64,000 bases of DNA from Paenibacillus sp. FSL A5-0031 (GTDB taxonomy: Bacteria > Bacillota > Bacilli > Paenibacillales > Paenibacillaceae), in the NCBI RefSeq assembly GCF_001956295.1, contig NZ_MRTD01000017.1, positions 62,001 through 126,000 of the forward strand, given 5' to 3'. Under the pieces are notes generated by a model that worked only from the letters and a program-made list of their open reading frames with translations, ran no database searches and was not told the origin of the DNA. The position numbers were made by a program, and so were the translations under genes. How positions within the stretch are numbered: position 1 is the stretch's first letter; each line of letters opens with the position of its first letter. This document shows, in pieces, positions 8,920 through 17,840 of this stretch.

Positions 8920-11286
8920 ATGAGTGACTATCAATCCATAATGCTTCTGCTCTTCTTTATCTTTCCCGTCATGTATATGATTGACACCGCTTTAGTTATT
9001 ATAAGACGAAACGCTAAGCATATTGAGAATCGTCTTGCCTTCCTTACCATTTGTTTGCTGGCGAGTATGATTTTTTTTCAATACCTCGAGCAGCTGTTAT
9101 CTGCCGAGTATGCACTGAATATTTCTGCTTATATGGTTTACCCGGCTTCTATAGCCGCGGTAAGCATGAGCGTTTTGCTTCATCTTACGGCAACAAACAG
9201 TTATCATCGGCTTTCTCGATGGAGCACCATAGGCATAGCGTTTATACCATTTATAATGTATTTTCTGCTTCTAGCCATAAGAGGAAGAGAATATTTGCTT
9301 GAAGGGGTTCGGGTAGAAGGTTTTTGGAAGCAAATCGAAGTTGCTCCAGCTATGACTGTTATTTATGGTTTTTTGGTCATGTATTCATTGCTTAATGTAG
9401 CTATTTGTCTAATAGCCCATTATAAAGCGAATAACAGCGTTGATCGGAAACGATTTATGGTGCTGTTTAAAGCCAATCTATTTTACCAGCTGGCGACGAT
9501 CGGGGTCTTAATTGTATATACTGCTTTCTCGCCTTATGTTTATATTTCAGATTCAGTCATTTTTTTGACAACTATAATATGGAGTATTTCACTTCGTGTC
9601 TATATGAAAAATGATTTCTTGCCTTCTACATCCAAAAAATATGAGCTGCTTTATCATTTTTCCCCAACCGCCATCATTATGATCGACAAAAATATGATCA
9701 TGAAAGAAGTAAATCCTGGTGCGCTTCGTATACTTGGATTTGAGAAGGAAGAGGAGCTGGAAAATCGCTCTTTATCTGAATTCATCGTTATGAACGAACG
9801 CAAAGACATGGAGGAAGCCTTTGCTGCTTCCTTTCCGAAGGATGCATGGAGAAACCGTGAGCTGACCATAGTGAATCGAAAAGGCCAGAAACGTGCGATT
9901 TTGGCTGATACGGAAATGATGGCTGAGGGTAAGGACTGGTTTTTGTTAATGGTCATTCGGGATATTACGCAGCAGCAGGAAGAATCGCGTCTCATACATT
10001 TTTTGGCACATCACGATACATTGACTAAGCTGCCTAACCGCTATCATTTTAATCGAGAGCTGGAAGCTTCGTTGAAAGCTGTGAAATCATCAAAAGCGCT
10101 GCTCGGAGTCATGCTTATCGATTTGGATCGCTTTAAGCTGATAAACGATACGCTTGGACATCAGTTTGGTGATCAGGCTTTAATTGACGTTGCTCAGCGC
10201 CTGCGTCAAAATGTGGACCATCGGCATTTGCTGGCCCGCCTGGGCGGAGATGAATTTATTATTTTAATTAAAGAAGCGGAAGAATATGATGAGATCGTGT
10301 CGCTTGCCGAAAACATTCATCTAGCCTTTCAGCTGCCGATTACGCTTCAAGGGCAAGATTTTTACCTAGGCGGCAGCATTGGAATTAGTGTCCATCCATT
10401 TGATGATGACAGCTCTGATGGGCTTATCAAGAGGGCAGACATTGCCATGTATAATGCGAAACATAGCGGAGGCAATCAATATCGTTTGTATACGAATGAG
10501 ATGATTGCTCTAGTACAGCGAGACGTCAAGCTGGAGAAGCATCTTCGCAAAGCACTTAAACGCAAGGAATTTGTTCTCCATTATCAGCCGCAGATTAATT
10601 TGGCAAGCGGACAGCTGATAGGGGCGGAGGCGCTTATTCGCTGGCAATCGGTTGAGCTTGGCATGGTGCACCCAGGAGAATTTATCACGCTGGCGGAGCA
10701 AACGGGATTAATTAATGAAATCGGACAATGGGTTATTGCGGAAGCTTGTCAGCAGGGTAAACTGTGGCAGGAGCAAGGCTGGAATGATTTTATGCTGTCG
10801 GTGAACGTTTCGTCGAGACAATTCATGCAGCCGGATTTCGTAAACAAGGTTCAGGAGATTTTGCGTAGCAGCGGCCTTGAGCCTGATCGGTTATGCTTGG
10901 AGATTACGGAGAGCATGGTCGTTAATAATTTAAATGTAGCTAGAAAGATGCTCGATGAGCTTGTTGCTTTAGGTATACATATTGCCATTGATGATTTTGG
11001 TACAGGTTATTCCTCATTAAGTGTGCTAAGGCAGCTGCCGATTGCTATTATCAAAATTGACCGCTCCTTTATTACTGATATGGATGCCTATCAAGGCGGC
11101 TTATCCATCGTGAAGACGATTGTGTCGATGGGGCATGACCTGCAGAAGCAGGTGGTTGCGGAGGGCGTAGAAACATTGGATCAATATGAACAGCTAAAGC
11201 AGCTTGGCTGCGACAAAGCGCAGGGCTATTACTATCATAAGCCGCTCCCATTGCTAGAGTTTAATAAACTATTAATCGCTAGGTGA
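8920..11286 (+). CDS. Membrane PAS-GGDEF-EAL protein (cyclic-di-GMP synthesis/degradation)
   Basis: This 788-residue protein has about seven hydrophobic segments in residues 1-230, a PAS domain around 245-350, a GGDEF domain with intact GGDEF at 442-446, and an EAL domain with EAL at 570-572 and the loop-6 motif DDFGTGYSSL. Both active sites look complete, so it may make and break cyclic-di-GMP. The RxxD inhibitory site expected five residues before GGDEF is absent (the residues there are DHRH). The membrane part has no recognised ligand domain. It is a single gene, with its own terminator. It likely controls motility or biofilm. Confidence 0.93.
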   Translation: MSDYQSIMLLLFFIFPVMYMIDTALVIIRRNAKHIENRLAFLTICLLASMIFFQYLEQLLSAEYALNISAYMVYPASIAAVSMSVLLHLTATNSYHRLSRWSTIGIAFIPFIMYFLLLAIRGREYLLEGVRVEGFWKQIEVAPAMTVIYGFLVMYSLLNVAICLIAHYKANNSVDRKRFMVLFKANLFYQLATIGVLIVYTAFSPYVYISDSVIFLTTIIWSISLRVYMKNDFLPSTSKKYELLYHFSPTAIIMIDKNMIMKEVNPGALRILGFEKEEELENRSLSEFIVMNERKDMEEAFAASFPKDAWRNRELTIVNRKGQKRAILADTEMMAEGKDWFLLMVIRDITQQQEESRLIHFLAHHDTLTKLPNRYHFNRELEASLKAVKSSKALLGVMLIDLDRFKLINDTLGHQFGDQALIDVAQRLRQNVDHRHLLARLGGDEFIILIKEAEEYDEIVSLAENIHLAFQLPITLQGQDFYLGGSIGISVHPFDDDSSDGLIKRADIAMYNAKHSGGNQYRLYTNEMIALVQRDVKLEKHLRKALKRKEFVLHYQPQINLASGQLIGAEALIRWQSVELGMVHPGEFITLAEQTGLINEIGQWVIAEACQQGKLWQEQGWNDFMLSVNVSSRQFMQPDFVNKVQEILRSSGLEPDRLCLEITESMVVNNLNVARKMLDELVALGIHIAIDDFGTGYSSLSVLRQLPIAIIKIDRSFITDMDAYQGGLSIVKTIVSMGHDLQKQVVAEGVETLDQYEQLKQLGCDKAQGYYYHKPLPLLEFNKLLIAR

Positions 11287-11308
11287 TAGGTTCGGAAGTA
11301 CATAAACG

Positions 11309-11341
11309 AAGGCTGCCAGCTTTAAGCTGGCAGCCTTTTTT
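11309..11341 (+). terminator. Rho-independent terminator of the GGDEF-EAL gene
   Basis: AAGGCTGCCAGC pairs perfectly with GCTGGCAGCCTT and is followed by TTTTTT. Confidence 0.92.
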
Positions 11342-11349
11342 GTATGGCA

Positions 11350-11994
11350 TTAGAGCATCTCGGTATCAATAATGCGCCAGTGATGCTTAAGCGTAGCTTC
11401 CAAGGCTTCTTTATCCTTCGCTTTGAACAAGTTAAGAATTTTTCGATGCTCCGCATTTACTTCCTTTAGCACATTTGCGAGCTTTGGTTTGTCTTCACTT
11501 GCATAGGATTGACGAATAAAGCTGTTTTTTAATGAATTCAACGTTTCAATTAATACAGGGTTGTCGCATTTTTTTATATAAATATCATGGAAGTTATATT
11601 GGTCCATATGATAATCGGAAAAATACAGCTTGCTAATATCAAGATCAATTTTGTCGACAAGCCTTTCCATTTCGGTGAAGTCAGGCTGCTGAAGCAAATC
11701 AATACACAAGGTAGCAGCGAGTGCATCCAACACTCCAATAATTCGGGAAAAATCGAGTTTTTTCTTGGAATCGAAGGCTTTGACCGTGAAGCCGCGTCTA
11801 GGTAAATAATCTAGGAGATTGTCGGAGGATAGTTGAAATAATGCTTCTCTGGTAGGCGTACGGCTTATATCTAGTTTTTTACAAATTTCAGCTTCATTAA
11901 CTTTTTGATTCGGCAGTAATGTGCCATCTTGGATTTTTTGAGCGATATACTCGTAAACATGGTCTTTTAACGATTGGTATTTAGGTGATTGCAT
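11350..11994 (-). CDS. GntR-family regulator, FadR/FCD subfamily
   Basis: This 214-residue regulator has an N-terminal winged helix (VNEAEICKKLDISRTPTREA around residues 32-52, then LPRRGFTV as the wing) and an all-helical FCD ligand domain with His and Asp residues that commonly hold a metal. FCD regulators usually release DNA on binding a small acid. It is divergent from the amino-acid importer operon, and the most likely effector is an amino acid or a catabolite such as ornithine, proline or P5C. The best candidate operator is the ATTGTATACA palindrome found before three nearby transcription units (12270, 14641, 19551); that link is inferred, not shown. Confidence 0.9.
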   Translation of the reverse strand: MQSPKYQSLKDHVYEYIAQKIQDGTLLPNQKVNEAEICKKLDISRTPTREALFQLSSDNLLDYLPRRGFTVKAFDSKKKLDFSRIIGVLDALAATLCIDLLQQPDFTEMERLVDKIDLDISKLYFSDYHMDQYNFHDIYIKKCDNPVLIETLNSLKNSFIRQSYASEDKPKLANVLKEVNAEHRKILNLFKAKDKEALEATLKHHWRIIDTEML

Positions 11995-12166
11995 GTAGGT
12001 TCCCCTGTTCTAACTTACTTTAATGAGGTGAAGTTGTTTGCTGTTTAACTTTTATATGGGATAGAGAAATGTCTTAGGTAATTGAATATGCATTCGTACA
12101 GTAGATGATTTCACTATTTTATCATCTGATCCAGATATTAGACAAGCGTATGAATATGTCGAAAGG

Positions 12167-12183
12167 TGTCATAATAACTCACA
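12167..12183. promoter_or_regulatory. Candidate GlnR/TnrA box upstream of the amino-acid importer
   Basis: TGTCATAATAACTCACA fits the TnrA/GlnR consensus TGTNAN7TNACA at every fixed position. Its centre is about 80 bases upstream of the predicted transcription start of the importer operon. Confidence 0.6.
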
Positions 12184-12220
12184 TAGAAATAACTATTTTT
12201 AATAGATTCATAAAAAAACA

Positions 12221-12249
12221 TTGTAGATAGTGGAAACCGATGTTATAAT
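12221..12249 (+). promoter_or_regulatory. Predicted sigma-A promoter of the amino-acid importer operon
   Basis: A weak -35 (TTGTAG, 12221-12226), a 17-base spacer and a perfect -10 (TATAAT, 12244-12249). The predicted start is near 12256, just ahead of the GTATAC palindrome. Confidence 0.6.
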
Positions 12250-12269
12250 TACTACCATCATATATGTAT

Positions 12270-12282
12270 ATTGTATACAGAT
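12270..12282. promoter_or_regulatory. Candidate GntR operator 1 (ATTGTATACAGAT)
   Basis: This dyad around GTATAC starts about 15 bases after the predicted transcription start. The same core occurs at 14641 and 19551 with the same position relative to a promoter. Confidence 0.6.
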
Positions 12283-12346
12283 TTAACTCCGTATTCAATT
12301 CGGGGGATTTTAGACTAAATCAGATAATGAATTGGGAGAGATGGAA

Positions 12347-13171
12347 ATGAAAAAGAAATTATCATTGCTGCTTATTTCGGTTATGGTCGTCCTTTCGGCA
12401 TGTGGTCAAAACAATAAGGAAAATACGCCAGCTGCAACGAACAATAACGCGGCAACAGATCCTCCAGCAGTAGAGAAAACGACGCTTACCCTTGGCACAA
12501 GTGCAGATTACGCACCCTTTGAGTTCCATAAGATAATAGACGGTAAAGATACGATCGTAGGTTTTGATATTGAAATTGCTAGAGAGATTGCAAAAGATAT
12601 GAATGCTGAGCTCAAAATTCAAGATATGGACTTTGATGGTTTGCTGCTTGCACTCGATACAGGAAAAGTAGATATGGTTATTTCGGGTCTGACGCCTACG
12701 GAAGAACGTAAAAAGAACGTTGATTTCTCTGAAATCTATTACCTGACTAGCCAAGGCGTTTTGGTGAAAAAGGATCAAGCTGAGCAATTCAAGTCATTGG
12801 ATGATTTAAAAGGCAAAAAAATCGGTATTCAAAAAGGTTCGATTCAAGAAGGCATTGCACAGGAAATCGCCGATGCGAAGCTAACGGCTTTAGCTAAAAT
12901 TCCTGAACTGATTTTGGAGCTGAAGAGCGGTCGTGTAGATGCCATTATTCTAGAAAAACCGGTTGCGGATCAATACGCAGTGGCCCAAACGGATATTGCA
13001 GTTTCTGAAGTGAAGATTGAGCAGCCCGTAGAAGAAGCTGGCGTATCCATAGCTGTTAAGAAGGGCAACCAAGATTTGCTTAATAAAATTGATGGAACGA
13101 TTGCTCGTTTGAAGGAAAGCGGCGAAATTGATCGTTATGTCGTTGAGGCCAATGAGTTGGTTGGCGAATAA
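12347..13171 (+). CDS. Polar amino-acid ABC transporter substrate-binding lipoprotein
   Basis: This 274-residue family-3 binding protein has a lipoprotein signal peptide (lipobox LSAC, Cys19), the opening TLGTSADYAPFEF, and the family stretch GFDIEIAREIAKDM. It captures a polar amino acid outside the membrane; arginine, ornithine, proline or another catabolic substrate is likely because arginase and proline genes follow. TTG 12332 and ATG 12341 are also in frame, but only ATG 12347 has the correct spacing (6 bases) from GGGAGAG and begins with the basic MKKK of a signal peptide. It is first in a three-gene operon. Confidence 0.92.
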   Translation: MKKKLSLLLISVMVVLSACGQNNKENTPAATNNNAATDPPAVEKTTLTLGTSADYAPFEFHKIIDGKDTIVGFDIEIAREIAKDMNAELKIQDMDFDGLLLALDTGKVDMVISGLTPTEERKKNVDFSEIYYLTSQGVLVKKDQAEQFKSLDDLKGKKIGIQKGSIQEGIAQEIADAKLTALAKIPELILELKSGRVDAIILEKPVADQYAVAQTDIAVSEVKIEQPVEEAGVSIAVKKGNQDLLNKIDGTIARLKESGEIDRYVVEANELVGE

Positions 13172-13193
13172 AGAGCGGACGGAGTAGTTGGAT

Positions 13194-13844
13194 ATGGATT
13201 TAAACTTCGGTTTCATGGCTGAGTATTGGCCGATTTTTTTGAGAGGAGCCTTGGTCACGCTGGAGCTGTCTTTCTTCGGCGTGGCACTAGGCACAGTGCT
13301 TGGGGTTGTCTTTGCATTAATGCGAATCTCGCGCATCTGGCCGGTTAAGTTTTTGGCCTCTACCTATATCGAGATCATACGAGGAACCCCGATGCTCGTG
13401 CAAATCTTTATTATTCATTATGGACTGACTGGTTTTGGTATAAATCTTCCACCCTTTATATCCGGAGTGGTAGCGCTTACGATTAATAGTTCTGCCTATA
13501 TGGCTGAGGTGTTCCGTGCGGGAATCGAAGCGATCGACAAAGGTCAGACGGAGGCGGCTCGATCCTTAGGGCTGAGCAGAGGTATGGCGCTTCGGTACAT
13601 CGTGCTGCCGCAAGCTTTCCGCAATATGCTGCCGGCAATCGGCAATGAATTCATTATTATTATAAAAGATTCCTCGCTTATATCCGTCATCGGTATTGCG
13701 GAGCTGATGTTCAATGCTCGGACGGTTCAGAGCGTCACCTTCTCGCCGATGGAGCCGTTGTTAATCGCCTGCGCTTTATATTTTATCATGACATTTACAT
13801 TATCCAGGCTGCTTGCTGTGCTAGAGAGGAAGTTGAGAAGCTGA
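13194..13844 (+). CDS. Amino-acid ABC transporter permease (HisM family)
   Basis: This 216-residue permease with about five hydrophobic segments carries the EAA loop EAARSLGLSRGMALRYIVLP near residue 122. In family-3 amino-acid importers it forms a homodimer with the ATPase. ATG 13194 sits 9 bases after GGAG; an in-frame TTG at 13188 is too close. Its stop codon shares one base with the start of the ATPase gene (TGATG), so translation is coupled. Confidence 0.92.
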   Translation: MDLNFGFMAEYWPIFLRGALVTLELSFFGVALGTVLGVVFALMRISRIWPVKFLASTYIEIIRGTPMLVQIFIIHYGLTGFGINLPPFISGVVALTINSSAYMAEVFRAGIEAIDKGQTEAARSLGLSRGMALRYIVLPQAFRNMLPAIGNEFIIIIKDSSLISVIGIAELMFNARTVQSVTFSPMEPLLIACALYFIMTFTLSRLLAVLERKLRS

Positions 13845-14566
13845 TGATAGTCGTAAAAGGGCTGCGCAAATCTTATGGAAAAAACGAAATATTGAAGGGG
13901 ATAGACACGGTAATTCGCAAAGGCGAGGTTGTTGTTGTTATTGGACCAAGCGGATCAGGGAAAAGCACCTTTCTTCGTTGTTTGAATCGATTGGAGGAGC
14001 CGTCGGCTGGTCATATTCAGCTGAATGATCGTGAAATTATAAATAAACAGTCGGAGTTAAATCGGATTCGTCAAGAAATGGGCATGGTGTTTCAGCATTT
14101 TAATTTATTTCCGCATATGACCGTCTTGGAAAATTTGACCCTTGCTCCGCGTAAACTAAAGAAGCTGAGCAAAGAGCAGGCAAATGTAGAAGCTGTGGAG
14201 CTGCTGCGCTTAGTGGGGCTCGAAGACAAGAAAGATGCCTATCCAGATCGTCTCTCAGGCGGACAAAAGCAGCGTGTTGCGATAGCGAGAGCGCTTGCCA
14301 TGCAGCCTAGCGTGATGCTGTTTGATGAACCAACGTCAGCACTTGATCCTGAGATGGTTGGCGAGGTGCTTGAAGTCATGCGGAAGCTTGCTCAAAACGG
14401 AATGACGATGGTTATTGTAACGCATGAAATGGGTTTTGCCCGCGAGGTTGGCGATAGGCTGCTGTTTATGGATGGCGGCTGCATTGTTGAAGAGGGAGTG
14501 CCGCTGAAGGTATTCCAAAATCCTCAGCATCCGAGAACAAAAGATTTTTTGGCAAAGGTTTTATAG
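13844..14566 (+). CDS. Amino-acid ABC transporter ATPase (GlnQ/HisP family)
   Basis: This 240-residue ATPase has Walker A GPSGSGKST near residue 33, Q-loop VFQHFNLFPHM, signature LSGGQKQR near 135, Walker B VMLFDEPTSALDPE near 156 and the switch His in VTHEMGF. It powers the importer formed with the two preceding genes. The start overlaps the permease stop. Only a weak terminator-like hairpin separates it from the ornithine aminotransferase promoter, so partial readthrough into the catabolic genes is possible. Confidence 0.94.
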   Translation: MIVVKGLRKSYGKNEILKGIDTVIRKGEVVVVIGPSGSGKSTFLRCLNRLEEPSAGHIQLNDREIINKQSELNRIRQEMGMVFQHFNLFPHMTVLENLTLAPRKLKKLSKEQANVEAVELLRLVGLEDKKDAYPDRLSGGQKQRVAIARALAMQPSVMLFDEPTSALDPEMVGEVLEVMRKLAQNGMTMVIVTHEMGFAREVGDRLLFMDGGCIVEEGVPLKVFQNPQHPRTKDFLAKVL

Positions 14567-14592
14567 CAGCAAGGTCGTTTAGTTTGTAAATT

Positions 14593-14624
14593 CCTGGTGG
14601 TTAATAATCAATCCAGGTTTTTTT
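14593..14624 (+). terminator. Weak terminator-like hairpin after the importer operon
   Basis: CCTGG (14593-14597) pairs with CCAGG (14613-14617), followed by seven T. The stem is only 5 bp and overlaps the predicted promoter of the next gene, so termination may be incomplete. Confidence 0.4.
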
Positions 14625-14629
14625 ATAAC
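14601..14629 (+). promoter_or_regulatory. Possible sigma-A promoter of the rocD operon
   Basis: TTAATA (14601-14606), 17 bases, TATAAC (14624-14629). It is weaker than the importer promoter, but it places the start just before the second GTATAC palindrome. Confidence 0.4.
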
Positions 14630-14640
14630 AGTAATTGAAT

Positions 14641-14653
14641 ATTGTATACAAAT
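14641..14653. promoter_or_regulatory. Candidate GntR operator 2 (ATTGTATACAAAT)
   Basis: Same palindromic core as at 12270 and 19551. It lies between the predicted start of transcription and the rocD ribosome site, where a repressor would block elongation or initiation. Confidence 0.6.
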
Positions 14654-14676
14654 TTACAGGGAGTGATTTCATCGAT

Positions 14677-15882
14677 ATGACATCTACCAAATCTACAGCG
14701 GTTGTCATGGAGCAGTCGGATCGATACGGCGCACACAATTACCATCCGCTGCCTATCGTCATTTCGGAGGCTGAAGGTGTCTGGGTGAACGACCCTGAAG
14801 GCAATCGGTATATGGATATGCTTAGTGCGTACAGCGCTCTTAATCATGGTCATAGGCATCCAAAGATTATTCATGCACTTAAGGATCAAGCGGATAAAGT
14901 AACGCTCACTTCACGTGCTTTTCACAATGATAAGCTGGGCGAGTTTTATGAAAAGCTCGTTAATTACACGGGTAAAAATAAAATTTTGGCAATGAACACG
15001 GGGGCAGAAGCAGTGGAAACCGCTATTAAGGCGGTTCGTCGCTGGGCATATCGTGAGAAAGGCGTGGAGCACGACCAAGCGGAAATTATCGTTTGTATGG
15101 GCAATTTTCATGGTCGGACGATAACGGTCACTTCCTTCTCATCAACGGAGGAATACAAAAAGGATTTTGGGCCATTTACGCCAGGCTTCAAGCTAGTTCC
15201 TTATGGCGATTTGGCTGCTCTTGAACAGGCGATTACGCCAAATACAGCTGCCTTTCTCGTTGAGCCGATTCAAGGGGAGGCGGGCATCATTATTCCGCCG
15301 GAAGGATATTTGACAGGAGCTTATGCATTGTGCAAACAAAATGATGTGCTGTTCGTGGCCGATGAAATTCAAACCGGTTTTGGACGTACAGGCAGACGCT
15401 TTGCGTGCGATTGGGAAGATGTAACACCAGATGTTTATATTATGGGCAAAGCACTGGGCGGCGGGGTAATGCCCATTTCGGCAATCGCCGCAAACGATAC
15501 GATTTTAAATGTTTTTGAGCCTGGTTCGCATGGATCTACGTTTGGCGGCAACCCGCTGGCTTGTGCGGTCTCTTCAGCAGCGATTGATGTCATTGAGGAG
15601 GAAAAGCTGGCAGAGCGTTCGGATGAACTGGGGAAATATTTTCGAGAACAATTAGCTGAAATTAGTTCACCGCATATTGTGGAAATTCGCGGTAAGGGCT
15701 TGTTTATCGGTTTGGAGCTTGATACAGCAGCGAGGCCATACTGTGAACGTCTGATGGCGGAAGGGCTTTTGTGCAAAGAAACACATGACACGACCATAAG
15801 GTTCGCGCCGCCGCTCATTATTACGAAAGAAGAGATCGATTGGGCGATAGAAAGGATTGTGCTTGTGCTTCAATCCGAATAA
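14677..15882 (+). CDS. rocD: Ornithine aminotransferase
   Basis: This 401-residue class-III PLP aminotransferase is the same length as Bacillus RocD. Visible landmarks are NYHPLPIV at the N-terminus, EPIQGEAGI, the cofactor Asp in FVADEIQTGFGRTG, and the PLP lysine in YIMGKALGGG near residue 258. It converts ornithine and 2-oxoglutarate to glutamate semialdehyde (P5C). ATG 14677 follows GGGAGTG; an in-frame TTG at 14635 would place the operator inside the coding region and is rejected. It is first in an operon with arginase, proline dehydrogenase and P5C dehydrogenase, that is, the full arginine/ornithine/proline-to-glutamate route. Confidence 0.95.
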   Translation: MTSTKSTAVVMEQSDRYGAHNYHPLPIVISEAEGVWVNDPEGNRYMDMLSAYSALNHGHRHPKIIHALKDQADKVTLTSRAFHNDKLGEFYEKLVNYTGKNKILAMNTGAEAVETAIKAVRRWAYREKGVEHDQAEIIVCMGNFHGRTITVTSFSSTEEYKKDFGPFTPGFKLVPYGDLAALEQAITPNTAAFLVEPIQGEAGIIIPPEGYLTGAYALCKQNDVLFVADEIQTGFGRTGRRFACDWEDVTPDVYIMGKALGGGVMPISAIAANDTILNVFEPGSHGSTFGGNPLACAVSSAAIDVIEEEKLAERSDELGKYFREQLAEISSPHIVEIRGKGLFIGLELDTAARPYCERLMAEGLLCKETHDTTIRFAPPLIITKEEIDWAIERIVLVLQSE

Positions 15883-15979
15883 GGGATGAATTTGCGGACG
15901 GAGACAGCTTAAGGAAGGGATGTTCACTATGGGAAGCATTGGGGAAGCGAATCTTAACAAGACGGGGAGGACGGATTTT

Positions 15980-16882
15980 ATGGCGAGCAAAAAAGTGAGA
16001 CTCATAAGCGTTCCGTTCTGGATGGGCGGAAGCCGCGCAGGATCGGAGCTTGGACCGGAAAGCATTATTCAATCAGGGCTTGCGCGTCAAATCAGAAGCA
16101 TGGGATTTGATTTAGTTGGCAACTACGAGGTCAGCTGCCCGAGGCATGGCGTGCTTGATCCGAAGCAGCCCAAGATGAAATATTTTCCTGAAGTGAAAGA
16201 GATGAGCGGGCTAGTAGGTGAACAGGTCTATCGCGCAGTGCTTGCGGACTCTTTTCCTCTCGTATTAGGGGGGGACCACAGTGTTGCAATTGGCTCGTTA
16301 GCTGGTTTGACTGGTCATTACAATAATTTGGGCATTATCTGGTTTGATGCGCATGGCGACTTGAATACAGAGGAGACCACTCCTTCCGGGAATATGCACG
16401 GTATGCCGCTTGCGGTAGCGATGGGTCTAGGGAAATTTAAGCTTTCCGATATACCGGGAGCTGGACCGCTCATTAAGAAAGAAAATGTAGTGATTATCGG
16501 AGCGCGTGATTTGGATCATTACGAGAAGGAGCTTATTCGCTCAGAAGGAATCGCTTGCTTCACGATGCATGACATTGACCGAATGGGCATGAAGGCAGTC
16601 ATGGAGAAGGCGATAGAGATTGTGAGCAGCGGTACGGATGGCGTGCATGTAAGCTTTGATATGGATTGTATGGACCCGGCGGAAGCTATCGGTGTAGGAA
16701 CGCCGGTTCCAGGCGGAATAAGCTATCGCGAAGCGCATTTAGCGCTGGAGCTGCTAGCTGAAACAGGCCGCGTAACCTCTATGGATATTGTGGAAGTAAA
16801 TCCTCTGCTGGATGTAGGCATGCGTACTTCTCGTCTTGCGGTTGAGATGGCGACCTCTCTGCTTGGCAAACGAATCATATAG
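15980..16882 (+). CDS. rocF: Arginase
   Basis: This 300-residue protein carries the manganese-binding signatures of arginases: LGGDHSVAIG near residue 97, WFDAHGDLNT near 122 and SFDMDCMDP near 225, plus EVNPLLD near the end. It hydrolyses arginine to ornithine and urea and feeds RocD. Three in-frame starts exist (15920, 15929, 15980). The last is preferred because GGGGAGG lies 10 bases upstream and the protein then begins one turn before the family's first strand (VRLISVP). The earlier starts cannot be excluded. Confidence 0.93.
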   Translation: MASKKVRLISVPFWMGGSRAGSELGPESIIQSGLARQIRSMGFDLVGNYEVSCPRHGVLDPKQPKMKYFPEVKEMSGLVGEQVYRAVLADSFPLVLGGDHSVAIGSLAGLTGHYNNLGIIWFDAHGDLNTEETTPSGNMHGMPLAVAMGLGKFKLSDIPGAGPLIKKENVVIIGARDLDHYEKELIRSEGIACFTMHDIDRMGMKAVMEKAIEIVSSGTDGVHVSFDMDCMDPAEAIGVGTPVPGGISYREAHLALELLAETGRVTSMDIVEVNPLLDVGMRTSRLAVEMATSLLGKRII

Positions 16883-16913
16883 AATCTAGGCGGTTAGGGG
16901 ACGAGGGTTCACT

Positions 16914-17828
16914 ATGGAAAAAATGATGAGGAGCTTTTTTCTGACTCTCGGAAAAAGCAGTCGGATTGGGAACTTGGCGCGTAAATATGGGCTCAAGCTA
17001 GGAGCTAGCCGATTTGTAGCTGGGGTTGAAATAAGCAGCGCCATTGAAGCGGTCAAGAAGCTTAATAAACAAGGAAAAATGGCAACTTTAGATCATTTAG
17101 GTGAATTTGTTCGAGGCAAGGAAGAGGCAGCCCATTCGGCAAATATGTGCTTGCGCACGCTTAAGGCAATTGCTGCTTCTAATGCAAATGCGAACTTATC
17201 CTTAAAGCTTACAAGCTTAGGACTGGATCTGGACAGCAAGCTGTGCGAGGAGCATATGAGAACGATATTGGATGCCGCTGCAAAAATGAACATTTTTGTT
17301 CGAATCGATATGGAAGATTACTCTCACTGTCAGCCTGCTCTTGATCTATATAAGAGGCTGCGAGAGTCATATGACCATGTAGGTATCGTTATTCAAGCTT
17401 ATTTGTTTCGTTCGGAGCAGGATGTTCATGAGCTAGGACTTAATCGTTCCAACCTAAGACTGGTGAAGGGCGCCTATAAAGAAGCTGAAGAGGTTGCCTA
17501 TCCGCAGAAAACGGATGTCGATCAATCATTTGAGAGATTAATAAAGATGCATTTGCAGAGCGGCAGCTACACAGGGATAGCGACCCATGATCGTGCCATC
17601 ATTGAGACCGCAAAAAGGTTCATCAAAGAGCAGGGAATTCCAGTGGAGCAATTCGAGTTCCAAATGCTTTATGGCATTTGCGAGGAGCTGCAGGATGAAC
17701 TCGTTCGCGATGGTTATAGAGAAAGAATCTATGTTCCTTACGGTGAAGATTGGTTTGGTTATTTCATGAGAAGACTGGCAGAACGACCTGATAACGTTTG
17801 GTTTGTACTGAAAAATATGTGGAAGTAG
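16914..17828 (+). CDS. putB: Proline dehydrogenase (monofunctional)
   Basis: This 304-residue enzyme has the size of Bacillus FadM/PutB proline dehydrogenases. The FAD-barrel motifs seen are NANLSLKLTSLGLD, RLVKGAYKE, TGIATHD, FEFQMLYG and the C-terminal YVPYGEDWFGYFMRRLAERP, which holds the proline-binding residues. It oxidises proline to P5C at the membrane. It sits 31 bases after arginase and 12 bases before the P5C dehydrogenase gene, so it is part of the catabolic operon. The gene symbol follows Bacillus usage. Confidence 0.93.
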   Translation: MEKMMRSFFLTLGKSSRIGNLARKYGLKLGASRFVAGVEISSAIEAVKKLNKQGKMATLDHLGEFVRGKEEAAHSANMCLRTLKAIAASNANANLSLKLTSLGLDLDSKLCEEHMRTILDAAAKMNIFVRIDMEDYSHCQPALDLYKRLRESYDHVGIVIQAYLFRSEQDVHELGLNRSNLRLVKGAYKEAEEVAYPQKTDVDQSFERLIKMHLQSGSYTGIATHDRAIIETAKRFIKEQGIPVEQFEFQMLYGICEELQDELVRDGYRERIYVPYGEDWFGYFMRRLAERPDNVWFVLKNMWK

Positions 17829-17840
17829 AGGGGAATGACA

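Noticed and set aside
14635..14676. Earlier TTG start for ornithine aminotransferase
   Set aside because: It would put the conserved operator palindrome into the coding region and lacks a ribosome site; ATG 14677 gives the family's usual 401 residues.
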